Assembly: GCF_025574485.1 (NCBI RefSeq)
Contig: NZ_JAOBPO010000003.1
Span: 101,867 to 165,866 of the forward strand
Source of the DNA: Kordiimonas aquimaris
Lineage (GTDB): Bacteria > Pseudomonadota > Alphaproteobacteria > Sphingomonadales > Kordiimonadaceae
Length of the DNA stretch: 64,000 nucleotides
Reading direction: 5' to 3'
The position numbers were made by a program, and so were the translations under genes. The notes below the pieces were generated by a model that made no database searches, was not told where the DNA came from, and saw only the letters and a list, made by a program, of their open reading frames with translations. The stretch's first letter is position 1. Every line of letters begins with the position of its first letter. Positions 1 through 8,396 of the stretch are shown one piece after another.

Positions 1-1135
1 TGGACATTAAAGCAGCTGCAACGGCCAGATCTGCCGCAGGTTCCGATATTTTGAGACCTCCAGCAACGTTCAGATAAACATCACAACCCGAAAGCCCTAA
101 ACCACCACGTGCATCAAGAACCGCTAAAACCATGGCTAACCGACCCGAATCCCACCCAACAACTGCGCGGCGTGGATTTGCTGCACTTGATCTAGCTACA
201 AGCGCTTGAATTTCAACAAGTAATGGTCGCGAACCTTCGATTCCGGCAAACACAGCTGTGCCAGGTTCACGCGTGTTATGATCTGCCAAGAAAAGTTCAG
301 ACGGGTTAGTCACTTCTTGCAAGCCAAGGCCAGTCATTTCAAAAACGCCGATTTCATCTGTTCCGCCAAATCGATTTTTAACAGCACGTAGAATGCGGAA
401 TTGATGGCCACGATCGCCTTCAAAATACAAAACGGTGTCGACCATATGCTCAAGCACGCGCGGTCCGGCAATTTGACCATCTTTAGTCACATGGCCAACA
501 ATAAGAACAATGATACCACGACGTTTGGCAAAACTGATCAGTTCGTGCGCACACACACGTACTTGACTTACCGTACCTGGGGCTGCTTCAACATGGTCAG
601 CAAAGAGAGTTTGTATCGAATCGATTACAACAGCCTTCGGAGCAGGGCCGTTATCAAGAGTTGTTAATATATTGCGAAGGCTGGTTTCGCTACCAAGCTT
701 AAGCGGCGCTTTACTAAGGCCGAGTCTGTCGGCCCGCATTTGAATTTGGGCTGTCGCTTCTTCGCCAGAAAAGTAAACACAGTCTTCGCCCTTTAAGGCA
801 AGTGCCGCCATAGCTTGTAGCAGTAACGTTGATTTACCAATACCAGGGTCGCCGCCAATAAGCACCGCACTACCAGCAACAAAACCACCCCCTAAAGCGC
901 GATCAAACTCAGAGATACCCGAGAGGGTACGTGGTGCATTAACGACAGGTTCATTAAGCGAAACAAGCGATACAGTAGAACCCTTTTGTTTACTTAGACC
1001 TTTGGGCGCGCCAGATACAGCGGCTGTTTGTTCTGAAATGGTGTTCCAGTCATTGCAGTCGTCACATTTACCTTGCCATTTTGTATATACACAGCCGCAA
1101 TTGGCACACGCGAATGTTTTTTGCGGTTTTGCCAT
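1..1135 (-). CDS. radA: DNA repair protein RadA (partial, C-terminus beyond left edge)
   Basis: RadA is a RecA-related ATPase that drives branch migration in recombinational repair. Translating the minus strand from the ATG at 1135 gives an N-terminal C4 zinc finger (CANC followed by CDDC), a Walker A motif GGDPGIGKST, and the RadA signature KNRFGGTDEIG, then the start of the Lon-like C-terminal domain. The frame stays open to the left edge, so the end of the gene is outside the window. Its ATG shares one base with the mlaF stop (TGATG), which implies translational coupling. The mlaE-mlaF-radA order is common in Alphaproteobacteria. Identity is firm. Confidence 0.96.
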   Translation of the reverse strand, partial: MAKPQKTFACANCGCVYTKWQGKCDDCNDWNTISEQTAAVSGAPKGLSKQKGSTVSLVSLNEPVVNAPRTLSGISEFDRALGGGFVAGSAVLIGGDPGIGKSTLLLQAMAALALKGEDCVYFSGEEATAQIQMRADRLGLSKAPLKLGSETSLRNILTTLDNGPAPKAVVIDSIQTLFADHVEAAPGTVSQVRVCAHELISFAKRRGIIVLIVGHVTKDGQIAGPRVLEHMVDTVLYFEGDRGHQFRILRAVKNRFGGTDEIGVFEMTGLGLQEVTNPSELFLADHNTREPGTAVFAGIEGSRPLLVEIQALVARSSAANPRRAVVGWDSGRLAMVLAVLDARGGLGLSGCDVYLNVAGGLKISEPAADLAVAAALMS

Positions 1136-1908
1136 CAGCGCTTCAACAATTCCATTTCAATTGGGCCTTGTGCACGCCCATGGATAAATTGTTCGACATA
1201 CTCGTTACCAGACGTGTCGATTTGTGACTTGTCACCATGCCATATAATTTTTCCGTTATAGAGCATCGCAATTTTGTCAGCTATTTTACGTGCACTGGCC
1301 ATATCGTGTGTGATTGACAATGTGGTGGCACCCAAGTCTTGGACACATTCAACAATTAAATCATTTATGATATCTGCCATAATGGGGTCAAGCCCGGTTG
1401 TGGGCTCATCAAAAAAGATAATTTCCGGCTCAGTTGCTATTGCACGGGCGAGGCCAACACGCTTTTGCATGCCGCCTGACAACTCAGAAGGAGAGAGCAA
1501 GCCAACATCAGGGGACAAACCAACACGCCTCAGCTTTTCAATTGCTATCTCTTTTGCATCTTTCTTGTTTAGGCCTTTGCCCTGAATAAGCCCAAAAGCA
1601 ACATTTTCCCAAACCGAAATACTATCGAAAAGAGCAGCGCTCTGAAACAGCATACCAAAGCGCGTTAAAACCTGCTTTCGTTCGCTATTGGACAAACGTA
1701 CTATATCTGTTCCGTCTACATAAATGGCGCCTTCGTCTGCTTTTAGCAAACCGAGAATACACTTCAATGTTACGGATTTTCCGGTACCTGAACCACCGAT
1801 AATGACTAGTGATTTGCCTTTTTCAACTGAGAAATCGACACCGTTAAGCACAGCTTTATTACCAAAAGACTTGGTAACACTAGACAGAGAAATCATGGGA
1901 GTTGCCAT
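1135..1908 (-). CDS. mlaF: MlaF-like phospholipid ABC transporter ATPase
   Basis: This 257-residue protein is the ATP-binding subunit of an MCE/Mla-type ABC transporter that moves phospholipids between inner and outer membrane. It has Walker A (GGSGTGKSVT, near residue 38), the signature LSGGMQKRVGLARA and Walker B EIIFFDEPTTGLDP. The ATG overlaps the stop of the permease gene (TAATG), so the two are coupled. No MCE-domain (MlaD) gene follows; radA comes next. MlaF is preferred over a generic ABC ATPase because of the adjacent MlaE-type permease. Confidence 0.9.
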   Translation of the reverse strand: MATPMISLSSVTKSFGNKAVLNGVDFSVEKGKSLVIIGGSGTGKSVTLKCILGLLKADEGAIYVDGTDIVRLSNSERKQVLTRFGMLFQSAALFDSISVWENVAFGLIQGKGLNKKDAKEIAIEKLRRVGLSPDVGLLSPSELSGGMQKRVGLARAIATEPEIIFFDEPTTGLDPIMADIINDLIVECVQDLGATTLSITHDMASARKIADKIAMLYNGKIIWHGDKSQIDTSGNEYVEQFIHGRAQGPIEMELLKR

Positions 1909-2702
1909 TAACCTACACTCCCAAAAACGATAACCGTGATGATCAAGTTTGCTAACAGTATCATGATGAAAGCAGAAACAACGGCATTAGTGGTTGCTTT
2001 ACCAACACCCTGCGCGCCGCCACTACTTTTATAGCCGTGGTAGCTACCCATCAGGGCAATGATAAATCCAAATACTGCAGCCTTCACAAGCGATGAAATG
2101 ACATCAGCTTGCTCAAGAAAGTCCGTTGTAACTTTCAAGTATGTTCCTGCATTGAGCCCAAGTCTTTCAGTACCGATTAGAAACCCACCAAGAACACCAA
2201 TAATGTTAGCGATGAGTACGAGAAGAGGCAAAGTAGCAACCGCAGCAATCAGACGCGGCACTACCAGATATTTTATAGGGTCAGTCGAGAGCGTTGTCAG
2301 TGCATCAATTTGTTCCGTAACGCGCATCGTACCTAATTCAGCAGCCATGGCGCTTGAAACACGACCGGCTACCATTAAACCGCCTAAAACGGGCCCAAGC
2401 TCGCGTACAATAGCAATCACGACAACGCCCGGCACCACTGACTCTGCATTAAAGCGGCTACCGCCAACAAAAATTTGTTGTGCAAGTGCTGCGCCGGTAA
2501 ACAAAGCCGTGAGACCTACTACTGGAAGACTATTATACCCAATAAGCCACATTTGTTGCAGCGTAAGGCGCCAATAAAATGGTGGACGAATAATATGACT
2601 GACAGCATTGGCAGCAAATTGAGACAAGTTACCGACTTCAGCTAATGCAGCAATGAAAACGCGACCGATTATAGCTAAAGGATTAACCACTGAAAATCTC
2701 AT
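1908..2702 (-). CDS. mlaE: MlaE-like ABC transporter permease
   Basis: This 264-residue integral membrane protein belongs to the MlaE/YrbE permease family. It has an N-terminal amphipathic stretch and about five hydrophobic segments. The family-typical segment around residues 105-140 (VRELGPVLGGLMVAGRVSS, then AAELGTMRVTEQIDAL) is clear. It pairs with the downstream MlaF ATPase. The substrate is presumably glycerophospholipid, by family. The gene starts an apparent mlaE-mlaF-radA transcription unit; about 100 bases separate it from the crotonase-family gene upstream. Confidence 0.9.
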   Translation of the reverse strand: MRFSVVNPLAIIGRVFIAALAEVGNLSQFAANAVSHIIRPPFYWRLTLQQMWLIGYNSLPVVGLTALFTGAALAQQIFVGGSRFNAESVVPGVVVIAIVRELGPVLGGLMVAGRVSSAMAAELGTMRVTEQIDALTTLSTDPIKYLVVPRLIAAVATLPLLVLIANIIGVLGGFLIGTERLGLNAGTYLKVTTDFLEQADVISSLVKAAVFGFIIALMGSYHGYKSSGGAQGVGKATTNAVVSAFIMILLANLIITVIVFGSVG

Positions 2703-2805
2703 TTGTTGCCAATTTGTTCACAAACATGACTATGTTTAACGACACTAGATGGAAATGAAAAGTGGCTATTTCATGGAAACATGAAAGTTATGACGAAAGC
2801 TTTCA

Positions 2806-3597
2806 TTATTTACCGGTAAATTGGGCAGGGCGTTTCTGCAAGAAGGCCGAAATGCCTTCAATACAATCATTACTTGCCCCCATCCTTCTTTGAACAACGG
2901 CTTCCATTTGAAGCTGCTCAGCATAATTGTTTTTCATTGATCCCGCCATAAGTTGACGAATACCTGAAAGCGCCTGCGTTGGTCCCGCTGCAAGTTTAGA
3001 AACAATAATATGAGACCTTTCATTCAAGTCTTCATCATCCACCACTTCTGCTATCATACCCCAGTTCAGTGCCGTTTCCGCCGTTACTTTTTCTCCAAGC
3101 ATCATCATTGCATTGGCACGCGCATTACCAATAAGGCGAGGTAGAAGATAGGTACTACCAGAATCTGGAACAAGACCAATATTAACAAACGCTTGTAGAA
3201 AGTACGCAGAGCGTGCGGCAACGACAATGTCAGCAGAAATAGCAATGCTCATACCGGCACCGGCGGCAATGCCATTGACAGCAGAAACAACTGGTATTTC
3301 AAGATTAGCCAATTCCAGCAACATAGGATGATAATCACTGATAAGGCTTTCAGCGAGGTCAACCTTTTTCATGTCAACTATTCCATCGCCCAAGTCTGCA
3401 CCAGCGCAGAAAGCACGGCCGTTGCCAGTGATTAACAAAGCACGAGCAGAGCCGGGGTTTTGGTTAAGGAACCTTACGGCGGAAAGAAAATCAGCCTTCA
3501 ATCCATCTGAAAGAGCATTTAACCTTTCAGGTCGATTAAGCGTGATTTTTGCAATATGATTTTCAATAGAAAATTCAATATTAGAATATGTGTTCAC
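2806..3597 (-). CDS. Enoyl-CoA hydratase/isomerase family protein, PaaG-like
   Basis: This 263-residue crotonase-fold protein acts on a CoA thioester. The start is GTG, with AGGAG six bases upstream. The substrate-binding signature (RAFCAGADL, residues 61-69) and the oxyanion-hole region (NGIAAGAG, 108-115) are present. The two glutamates of classical hydratases (rat Glu144 and Glu164) are replaced by Ser and Phe. An Asp at residue 145 in PDSGST matches the pattern of PaaG-type isomerases. Isomerisation of an unsaturated acyl-CoA is therefore more likely than hydration, but the substrate is unknown. It stands alone between rhlE and mlaE. Confidence 0.8.
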   Translation of the reverse strand: MNTYSNIEFSIENHIAKITLNRPERLNALSDGLKADFLSAVRFLNQNPGSARALLITGNGRAFCAGADLGDGIVDMKKVDLAESLISDYHPMLLELANLEIPVVSAVNGIAAGAGMSIAISADIVVAARSAYFLQAFVNIGLVPDSGSTYLLPRLIGNARANAMMMLGEKVTAETALNWGMIAEVVDDEDLNERSHIIVSKLAAGPTQALSGIRQLMAGSMKNNYAEQLQMEAVVQRRMGASNDCIEGISAFLQKRPAQFTGK

Positions 3598-3662
3598 GCC
3601 TAACTCCTATTTCAGATTTAGTACCTAAAATAGGACGGCCTTGCTTCCTGGCAAGCAACGAA

Positions 3663-5069
3663 TTACTCGCCTGTTTGTTTTTGCTTAGAACTAGGCTTCG
3701 CAACAATAGACATAAAAGACGGTACATGTGGACCCATGCCGACAAAAGGCTCTTTGGGCATGTCGTCAGGGGCAAAATTTGCTGATGGATCCTGACCTCG
3801 TGGCGCAGTACGGCGGCGTGTTTCGCGAGCAGGGCGTTCTTTACTGTTTTTTTCTTTTACAGGCTTAGCGTCAGCGCGTTTAGCGCGTGGTTTAACAACT
3901 TTATCTTCTGTATCAGATTTCTGCTGTTTTGCTTTGTCACTGCCAACATCAAATCCGTCAACGATATCAAGTGGATTGCCTATCAACTTTTCTATAGCTT
4001 CTAACAAGCGCACATCAGTTTTAGATTTAGTAGCAAGCATAAAGGTTTTACCCTTTCGGCCGGCACGACCGGTTCTGCCAATTCTGTGCACGTAATCATC
4101 GGCATGTCCTGGAACATCGAAGTTGAAAACATGACTTACTGCAGGCACATCCAAGCCACGTGCAGCAACGTCAGATGCGACAAGTAATTGAATTTCGTTT
4201 TCCTTGAACTGACGTAATATTTCCATGCGATCACGTTGCTCCATGTCACCGTGAAGCTGGCCAACGCTAAAACCATGACGCTTTAAAGAAGCGTACACTT
4301 CTTTCACATCGGTTTTCCGGTTGCAAAATACGATACCATTCTGCACATCTTCATCGCTCAGCAGTTTACGCAAAGCTCTTCGTTTTTCACGTGGCGCAAC
4401 TTTAACAACAAATTGCTGGATTGTAGATGCAGTGGTTGCTGGTCTGGCAACTTCAATTTTCTTTGGATCATTCAGGAATTGCTGCGTCAACCTTTGGATA
4501 GGCGGCGGCATTGTTGCAGAGAAGAAAAGTGTTTGATGTTGTTTTGTAATGCGTTCGCATATTTTCTCAACATCGGGGATAAAGCCCATGTCAAGCATAC
4601 GATCCGCTTCATCAACCACAAGAATTTCAATTCCATTAAGTAGCAATTTACCACGCTCAAAGTGATCAAGTAACCGACCAGGTGTGGCAATTAAAACATC
4701 AACACCGCGGTCTAGAGCCTTTTCCTGATCAGAAAAATTAACGCCTCCAATAAGGAGAGCCATAGATAGTTTATGGTTCTTTCCGTATTTCTCAAAGCTT
4801 TCAGCTACTTGAGCGGCTAGCTCTCGGGTTGGCTCAAGAATAAGCGAGCGCGGCATGCGGGCACGAGCGCGGCCTTCAGCAAGAATGTCAATCATCGGCA
4901 AAGTAAACGATGCAGTTTTGCCTGTACCGGTTTGAGCAATACCTAAAACATCACGGCCCATAAGAACTTGAGTTATAGCTTGCGCCTGAATGGGGGTAGG
5001 CTCTGTATAACCGGCATCTGCAACCGCAGTCAGTGTCGGATCACTTAACCCTAAACGTTTAAAACCCAT
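3663..5069 (-). CDS. rhlE: DEAD-box ATP-dependent RNA helicase, RhlE-like
   Basis: This 468-residue protein is an RNA helicase that unwinds short duplexes in rRNA maturation and RNA decay. All the family motifs are visible: the Q-motif region at the start (GFKRLGLSD), AQTGTGKTA, PTRELA, VDEAD, SAT, the RGLD region and HRIGRTGRAG. After the helicase core (about residues 1-370) comes a basic, low-complexity tail rich in Lys, Arg and Ala, a common RNA-binding extension. RhlE subgroup assignment is by general likeness; it could be named differently among RhlE/RhlB/CsdA-type enzymes. Confidence 0.85.
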   Translation of the reverse strand: MGFKRLGLSDPTLTAVADAGYTEPTPIQAQAITQVLMGRDVLGIAQTGTGKTASFTLPMIDILAEGRARARMPRSLILEPTRELAAQVAESFEKYGKNHKLSMALLIGGVNFSDQEKALDRGVDVLIATPGRLLDHFERGKLLLNGIEILVVDEADRMLDMGFIPDVEKICERITKQHQTLFFSATMPPPIQRLTQQFLNDPKKIEVARPATTASTIQQFVVKVAPREKRRALRKLLSDEDVQNGIVFCNRKTDVKEVYASLKRHGFSVGQLHGDMEQRDRMEILRQFKENEIQLLVASDVAARGLDVPAVSHVFNFDVPGHADDYVHRIGRTGRAGRKGKTFMLATKSKTDVRLLEAIEKLIGNPLDIVDGFDVGSDKAKQQKSDTEDKVVKPRAKRADAKPVKEKNSKERPARETRRRTAPRGQDPSANFAPDDMPKEPFVGMGPHVPSFMSIVAKPSSKQKQTGE

Positions 5070-5231
5070 TCTTTTTCCTAGTCCTTAACTATTCATTATT
5101 TGGCGGCAGAATAGGCAGGAAGTCTACAAAGTCAACGTTGTATGCTTGCTTGCAGCTCAATCAAGCATCAAAACTTATTTATTTGCCGTAATTATGTGAC
5201 AGGTTTGATCTGTTCCGTATATGCCAAGGCC

Positions 5232-7208
5232 CTATATATCCAATTGTTCGATATCCGCTTCGTTATCACGTATAAATTCAAAGCGTTTTTCAGGCTTTTT
5301 CCCCATAAGGTTATCAACCAGCGTGTTCACTTCGGCGCGTGATGCATATTCTGGCGGCAACGTAACCCTTAGCAGAGTTCTGTTTTTACGAGTCATCGTT
5401 GTTTCTTTTAGTTGAGCAGGCGGCATTTCACCAAGCCCTTTAAACCGGCTAATTTCTATTTTACTTTTGCCTGCAAACTCTGTCGCCATTAGCTCGTCTT
5501 TATGCTCATCGTCGCGGGCATAAAAAACTGTGCCACCTTTAGCAAGACGATATAACGGTGGCATTGCAAGATATAGGCGGCCATCACGAACCATGCCTGA
5601 CATCTCCTGGAAGAAGAAAGTCATTAAGAGCGTAGCAATATGAGCGCCGTCAACATCCGCATCGGTCATGATAATAACTTTTTCATAACGCAATGCATCA
5701 CCATCATAATGATCACGTGTACCACACCCAAGCGCTTGTATTAGGTCACGAATTTCCTGATTTGCAGCAATTTTATCACGCGTAGCCGAGGCCACATTCA
5801 GAATTTTACCACGTATGGGCAAGATAGCTTGTGTTTTACGGTCTCGCGCCTGTTTTGCAGAACCTCCAGCACTATCACCTTCAACAATATAGATTTCCGT
5901 CCCTTCATTGCTAGCGCTAGAACAGTCTGTCAGTTTACCAGGTAACCGTAGCTTACGTTTGCTAACCGCCGTCTTACGCTGTATATCACGCTCTTGTTTA
6001 CGGCGCAGGCGCTCTTCCTGGCGCTCTAGCGCCCATGTAAGTAAGCCATTTGTTCTGTCAGGAGATTCTGCGAGCCAGTGATCAAAAGCATCTCTCACAG
6101 CGTTTTCAGTAAGGCGGTGCGCATCTGTTGTTGAAAGTTTATCTTTTGTTTGCCCTTGAAATTGTGGGTCACGAATAAATACAGACAACATAGCGCAGGA
6201 AGATCCGCACAGATCCTCGAGTGTTAATGTAACTGCCTTTTTGTTACCAGTTAGGTCTGCATATGCCTTAAGTCCTTTAAGCAATGCTGCTCTGAAACCA
6301 TTTTCATGTGTTCCGCCTTGGGGAGTAGGGATCGTGTTACAGTAGCTGCTTGAAAACCCGTCGCCAAACTCAGGCCAGTGAATGGCCCACTCAACACGAC
6401 CTTGTTCTTCCGGGAAAGCGACCAATCCTGCAAATGGCTGCTCGGTTACACATGTGCGTTTTTTAACGGTGTCCACAAGATAGTCGGCCAAACCACCAGG
6501 AAAATGCAGTGTTGCCTCAGAAGGAGTTGTGTCACCTTCAGTTATCAAAGCGGGTGCGCATTTAAAGCGAATTTCAACACCCCGAAACAAGTAAGCTTTT
6601 GAACGGGCTAAATTATATATCCGTGATGGTTTAAATTTGAGTTTTTTTCCGAATATTTCATGGTCAGGTAAAAAGCTCACTTTGGTTCCGCGTCGATTTG
6701 CAACCGGCCCCATATCTTCCAGAGAGCCCATTGATAAACCGCGAGAAAAGCTTTGCCTGAATAGTTTCTTGTCGCGCGCAACCTCAACACTGAGCCACTC
6801 GGAAAGTGCATTGACAACAGAAATACCAACCCCGTGTAGACCACCAGATGTTGCATAAGCATCGGAGTTAAACTTACCACCAGAATGGAGTGTTGTGAGA
6901 ATAACTTCTAACGCAGATTTGTTAGGAAATTTCGGATGTGGATCAATGGGAATACCCCGCCCATTATCGCTAATTGATAAAGAACCATCTTCATGTACTG
7001 ATACATTGATACGACTGGCATGGCCGGCAACAGCCTCATCCATTGAGTTATCAAGTACTTCAGCGACAAGATGGTGCAAAGCCCGCTCGTCCGTGCCGCC
7101 TATGTACATGCCGGGTCTTTGCCTGACAGGCTCTAACCCTTCAAGAACCTCGATGTCTTTTGCAGAATAATCTGATTTTGTTTGCGAAACTTCAAACAGG
7201 TCGCTCAT
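5232..7208 (-). CDS. parE: DNA topoisomerase IV subunit B
   Basis: ParE is the ATPase subunit of topoisomerase IV, which decatenates daughter chromosomes together with ParC. The N-terminal GHKL ATPase has EVLDNSMDEAVAGHA, DNGRGIP and HGVGISVVNALS. The TOPRIM domain has EIYIVEGDSAGGSA and DADVDGAHI. The start chosen is the ATG at 7208 (658 residues), with GGTGAGG just upstream; a TTG at 7220 would add four residues and absorb that putative binding site. The opening 'AKDIEVLEGLEPVRQRPGMY' and the length below 700 favour ParE over GyrB. parC is not in the window. Confidence 0.93.
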   Translation of the reverse strand: MSDLFEVSQTKSDYSAKDIEVLEGLEPVRQRPGMYIGGTDERALHHLVAEVLDNSMDEAVAGHASRINVSVHEDGSLSISDNGRGIPIDPHPKFPNKSALEVILTTLHSGGKFNSDAYATSGGLHGVGISVVNALSEWLSVEVARDKKLFRQSFSRGLSMGSLEDMGPVANRRGTKVSFLPDHEIFGKKLKFKPSRIYNLARSKAYLFRGVEIRFKCAPALITEGDTTPSEATLHFPGGLADYLVDTVKKRTCVTEQPFAGLVAFPEEQGRVEWAIHWPEFGDGFSSSYCNTIPTPQGGTHENGFRAALLKGLKAYADLTGNKKAVTLTLEDLCGSSCAMLSVFIRDPQFQGQTKDKLSTTDAHRLTENAVRDAFDHWLAESPDRTNGLLTWALERQEERLRRKQERDIQRKTAVSKRKLRLPGKLTDCSSASNEGTEIYIVEGDSAGGSAKQARDRKTQAILPIRGKILNVASATRDKIAANQEIRDLIQALGCGTRDHYDGDALRYEKVIIMTDADVDGAHIATLLMTFFFQEMSGMVRDGRLYLAMPPLYRLAKGGTVFYARDDEHKDELMATEFAGKSKIEISRFKGLGEMPPAQLKETTMTRKNRTLLRVTLPPEYASRAEVNTLVDNLMGKKPEKRFEFIRDNEADIEQLDI

Positions 7209-7427
7209 AACCTCACCCAATACAATTACATTACCACCGGTATCTCACAGAAGGGTCAAGGTCAAGCACCCGCCTGTAATTGCGGCACTTTAATAGCCAT
7301 ATCTATATCTTGTGTTGAATAATTGTTAAAAATACTATATTTTGATTTTAATAGAAGTATTTAGTTAGAAGTTTGAACGGATAGATTAGCCGTTAGGTTT
7401 TTGATTTCGGTAATTACAGGTGTAATG

Positions 7428-7712
7428 ATGCCAGGCGTTCACGAAACAAGTATTTTTAAAAAAGTTAGCCTATCGTTGGTTGGCAAATCATATACGAATC
7501 AATTAAATTCTGTACAGACTAATACCCCTGAAGTAGGAGCTCGCTTCACTCAATCGTCAACTCACGCACCGGTATGGGTTGTTCAAAGTGTGATGAATGT
7601 GAAATCTAGTCAGTTTCCACTCGTGCGCCTGACGAGCGAACGATACCCAGATCTTCTAAAAGTCGTTTCATTGTCAGCTTTGTATGATGATGAAGAATTT
7701 ACGCCTGCCTAA
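7428..7712 (+). CDS. Conserved small hypothetical protein
   Basis: This encodes a 94-residue protein of unknown function. The start chosen is the second of two adjacent ATG codons, seven bases after CAGG; an in-frame TTG at 7401 is less likely. No signal peptide or membrane segment is seen. The C-terminal half (about 50-94) has a pattern I associate with small alphaproteobacterial proteins: VWVV, then PLVRL, then VVSLSALYDDEEF near the end. This suggests a compact beta-rich domain. It lies between divergent parE and a convergent hypothetical gene, with only 3 bases to the latter. No function is assigned. Confidence 0.62.
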   Translation: MPGVHETSIFKKVSLSLVGKSYTNQLNSVQTNTPEVGARFTQSSTHAPVWVVQSVMNVKSSQFPLVRLTSERYPDLLKVVSLSALYDDEEFTPA

Positions 7713-7715
7713 ATC

Positions 7716-8252
7716 TTAATCAAATAGCTTATCAATGTCTTCTTGGGATTGTACTTCTTCCGAAGATGGTTCTGAATATGTTTCAGTTCTTTGCTCTTCG
7801 TATTTTCCGTGAATAACTTGATTTAATTGCAGCAACAAGTTCTGCATATCTTCTATGCGTTGCCGTATTAAAGCTTGAGCAGCAGGAGATACGCCACGCT
7901 CAACAATGTTAACCGCTTTCAAGCCTTGCAGGGTTGCCTGAATCGAAGCATTGATCTTGCCACATAAGTTTTCAAATTCATCACGAAAAGAAGAGGGCGC
8001 AAGAGCATACGCTTCTATGGCCAGGTCCTTGGCCTGAAAGCCGCTGTCGTTAAAGTGCTGTGGATAGCTTTTGGGCGCCCAATCTGCAGCATCTTCCATT
8101 AACTCGGGCATATCAGGTATCATCTCAAGTAACATCACTATTTCATTGAAATGATTAAGATAATCTGTTGCGAGAAAACTCTCTGGATTAATATTGGCTG
8201 CAGCTAATAGAGGTTGGATTTCCAATTGTTTAGCAGTGTAGCTGACCTGCAT
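7716..8252 (-). CDS. Hypothetical helical protein with a CheY-binding-like C-terminal tail
   Basis: This is a 178-residue soluble protein I do not recognise. It is predicted to be mostly helical (about residues 30-55, 70-135 and 115-150), then has a polar linker rich in Glu, Ser and Gln (about 150-167). It ends in SQEDIDKLFD. That tail resembles the acidic-hydrophobic motif at the FliM N-terminus and the CheZ C-terminus that binds phosphorylated CheY. This is likeness only: the catalytic Asp/Gln pattern of CheZ was not found and no chemotaxis genes are near. It begins upstream of the glnA terminator, so it is probably transcribed separately. Confidence 0.7.
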   Translation of the reverse strand: MQVSYTAKQLEIQPLLAAANINPESFLATDYLNHFNEIVMLLEMIPDMPELMEDAADWAPKSYPQHFNDSGFQAKDLAIEAYALAPSSFRDEFENLCGKINASIQATLQGLKAVNIVERGVSPAAQALIRQRIEDMQNLLLQLNQVIHGKYEEQRTETYSEPSSEEVQSQEDIDKLFD

Positions 8253-8350
8253 TGTTGTGCCTTTAAAGTTTTCTCTTGTTACAAAGCAACTTTAGCGAAC
8301 AGCTATTGCCAAAAAGTAAACGAATAAACAGAAGTTTTAGTTTTCGACAT

Positions 8351-8375
8351 AAAGGCTCGCCTAAGCGAGCCTTTT
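8351..8375 (-). terminator. Rho-independent terminator after glnA
   Basis: A perfect 10-base inverted repeat (AAAGGCTCGC, loop CTAA, GCGAGCCTTT) lies 22-46 bases after the glnA stop. The flanking T/A runs are short, so it may be only moderately efficient. It separates glnBA from the hypothetical gene at 7716-8252. Confidence 0.75.
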
Positions 8376-8396
8376 ACACATTTATTTTATGAAACC

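Noticed and set aside
2059-2577. 172-codon frame antisense to mlaE
   Set aside because: Composition rich in Thr, Ser, Pro and Arg, as expected for the reverse of a membrane protein gene; no start signal.
3606-3658. Inverted repeats between rhlE and the crotonase gene
   Set aside because: Short arms (5-7 bases) with long loops or no T-run; insufficient for a terminator call.
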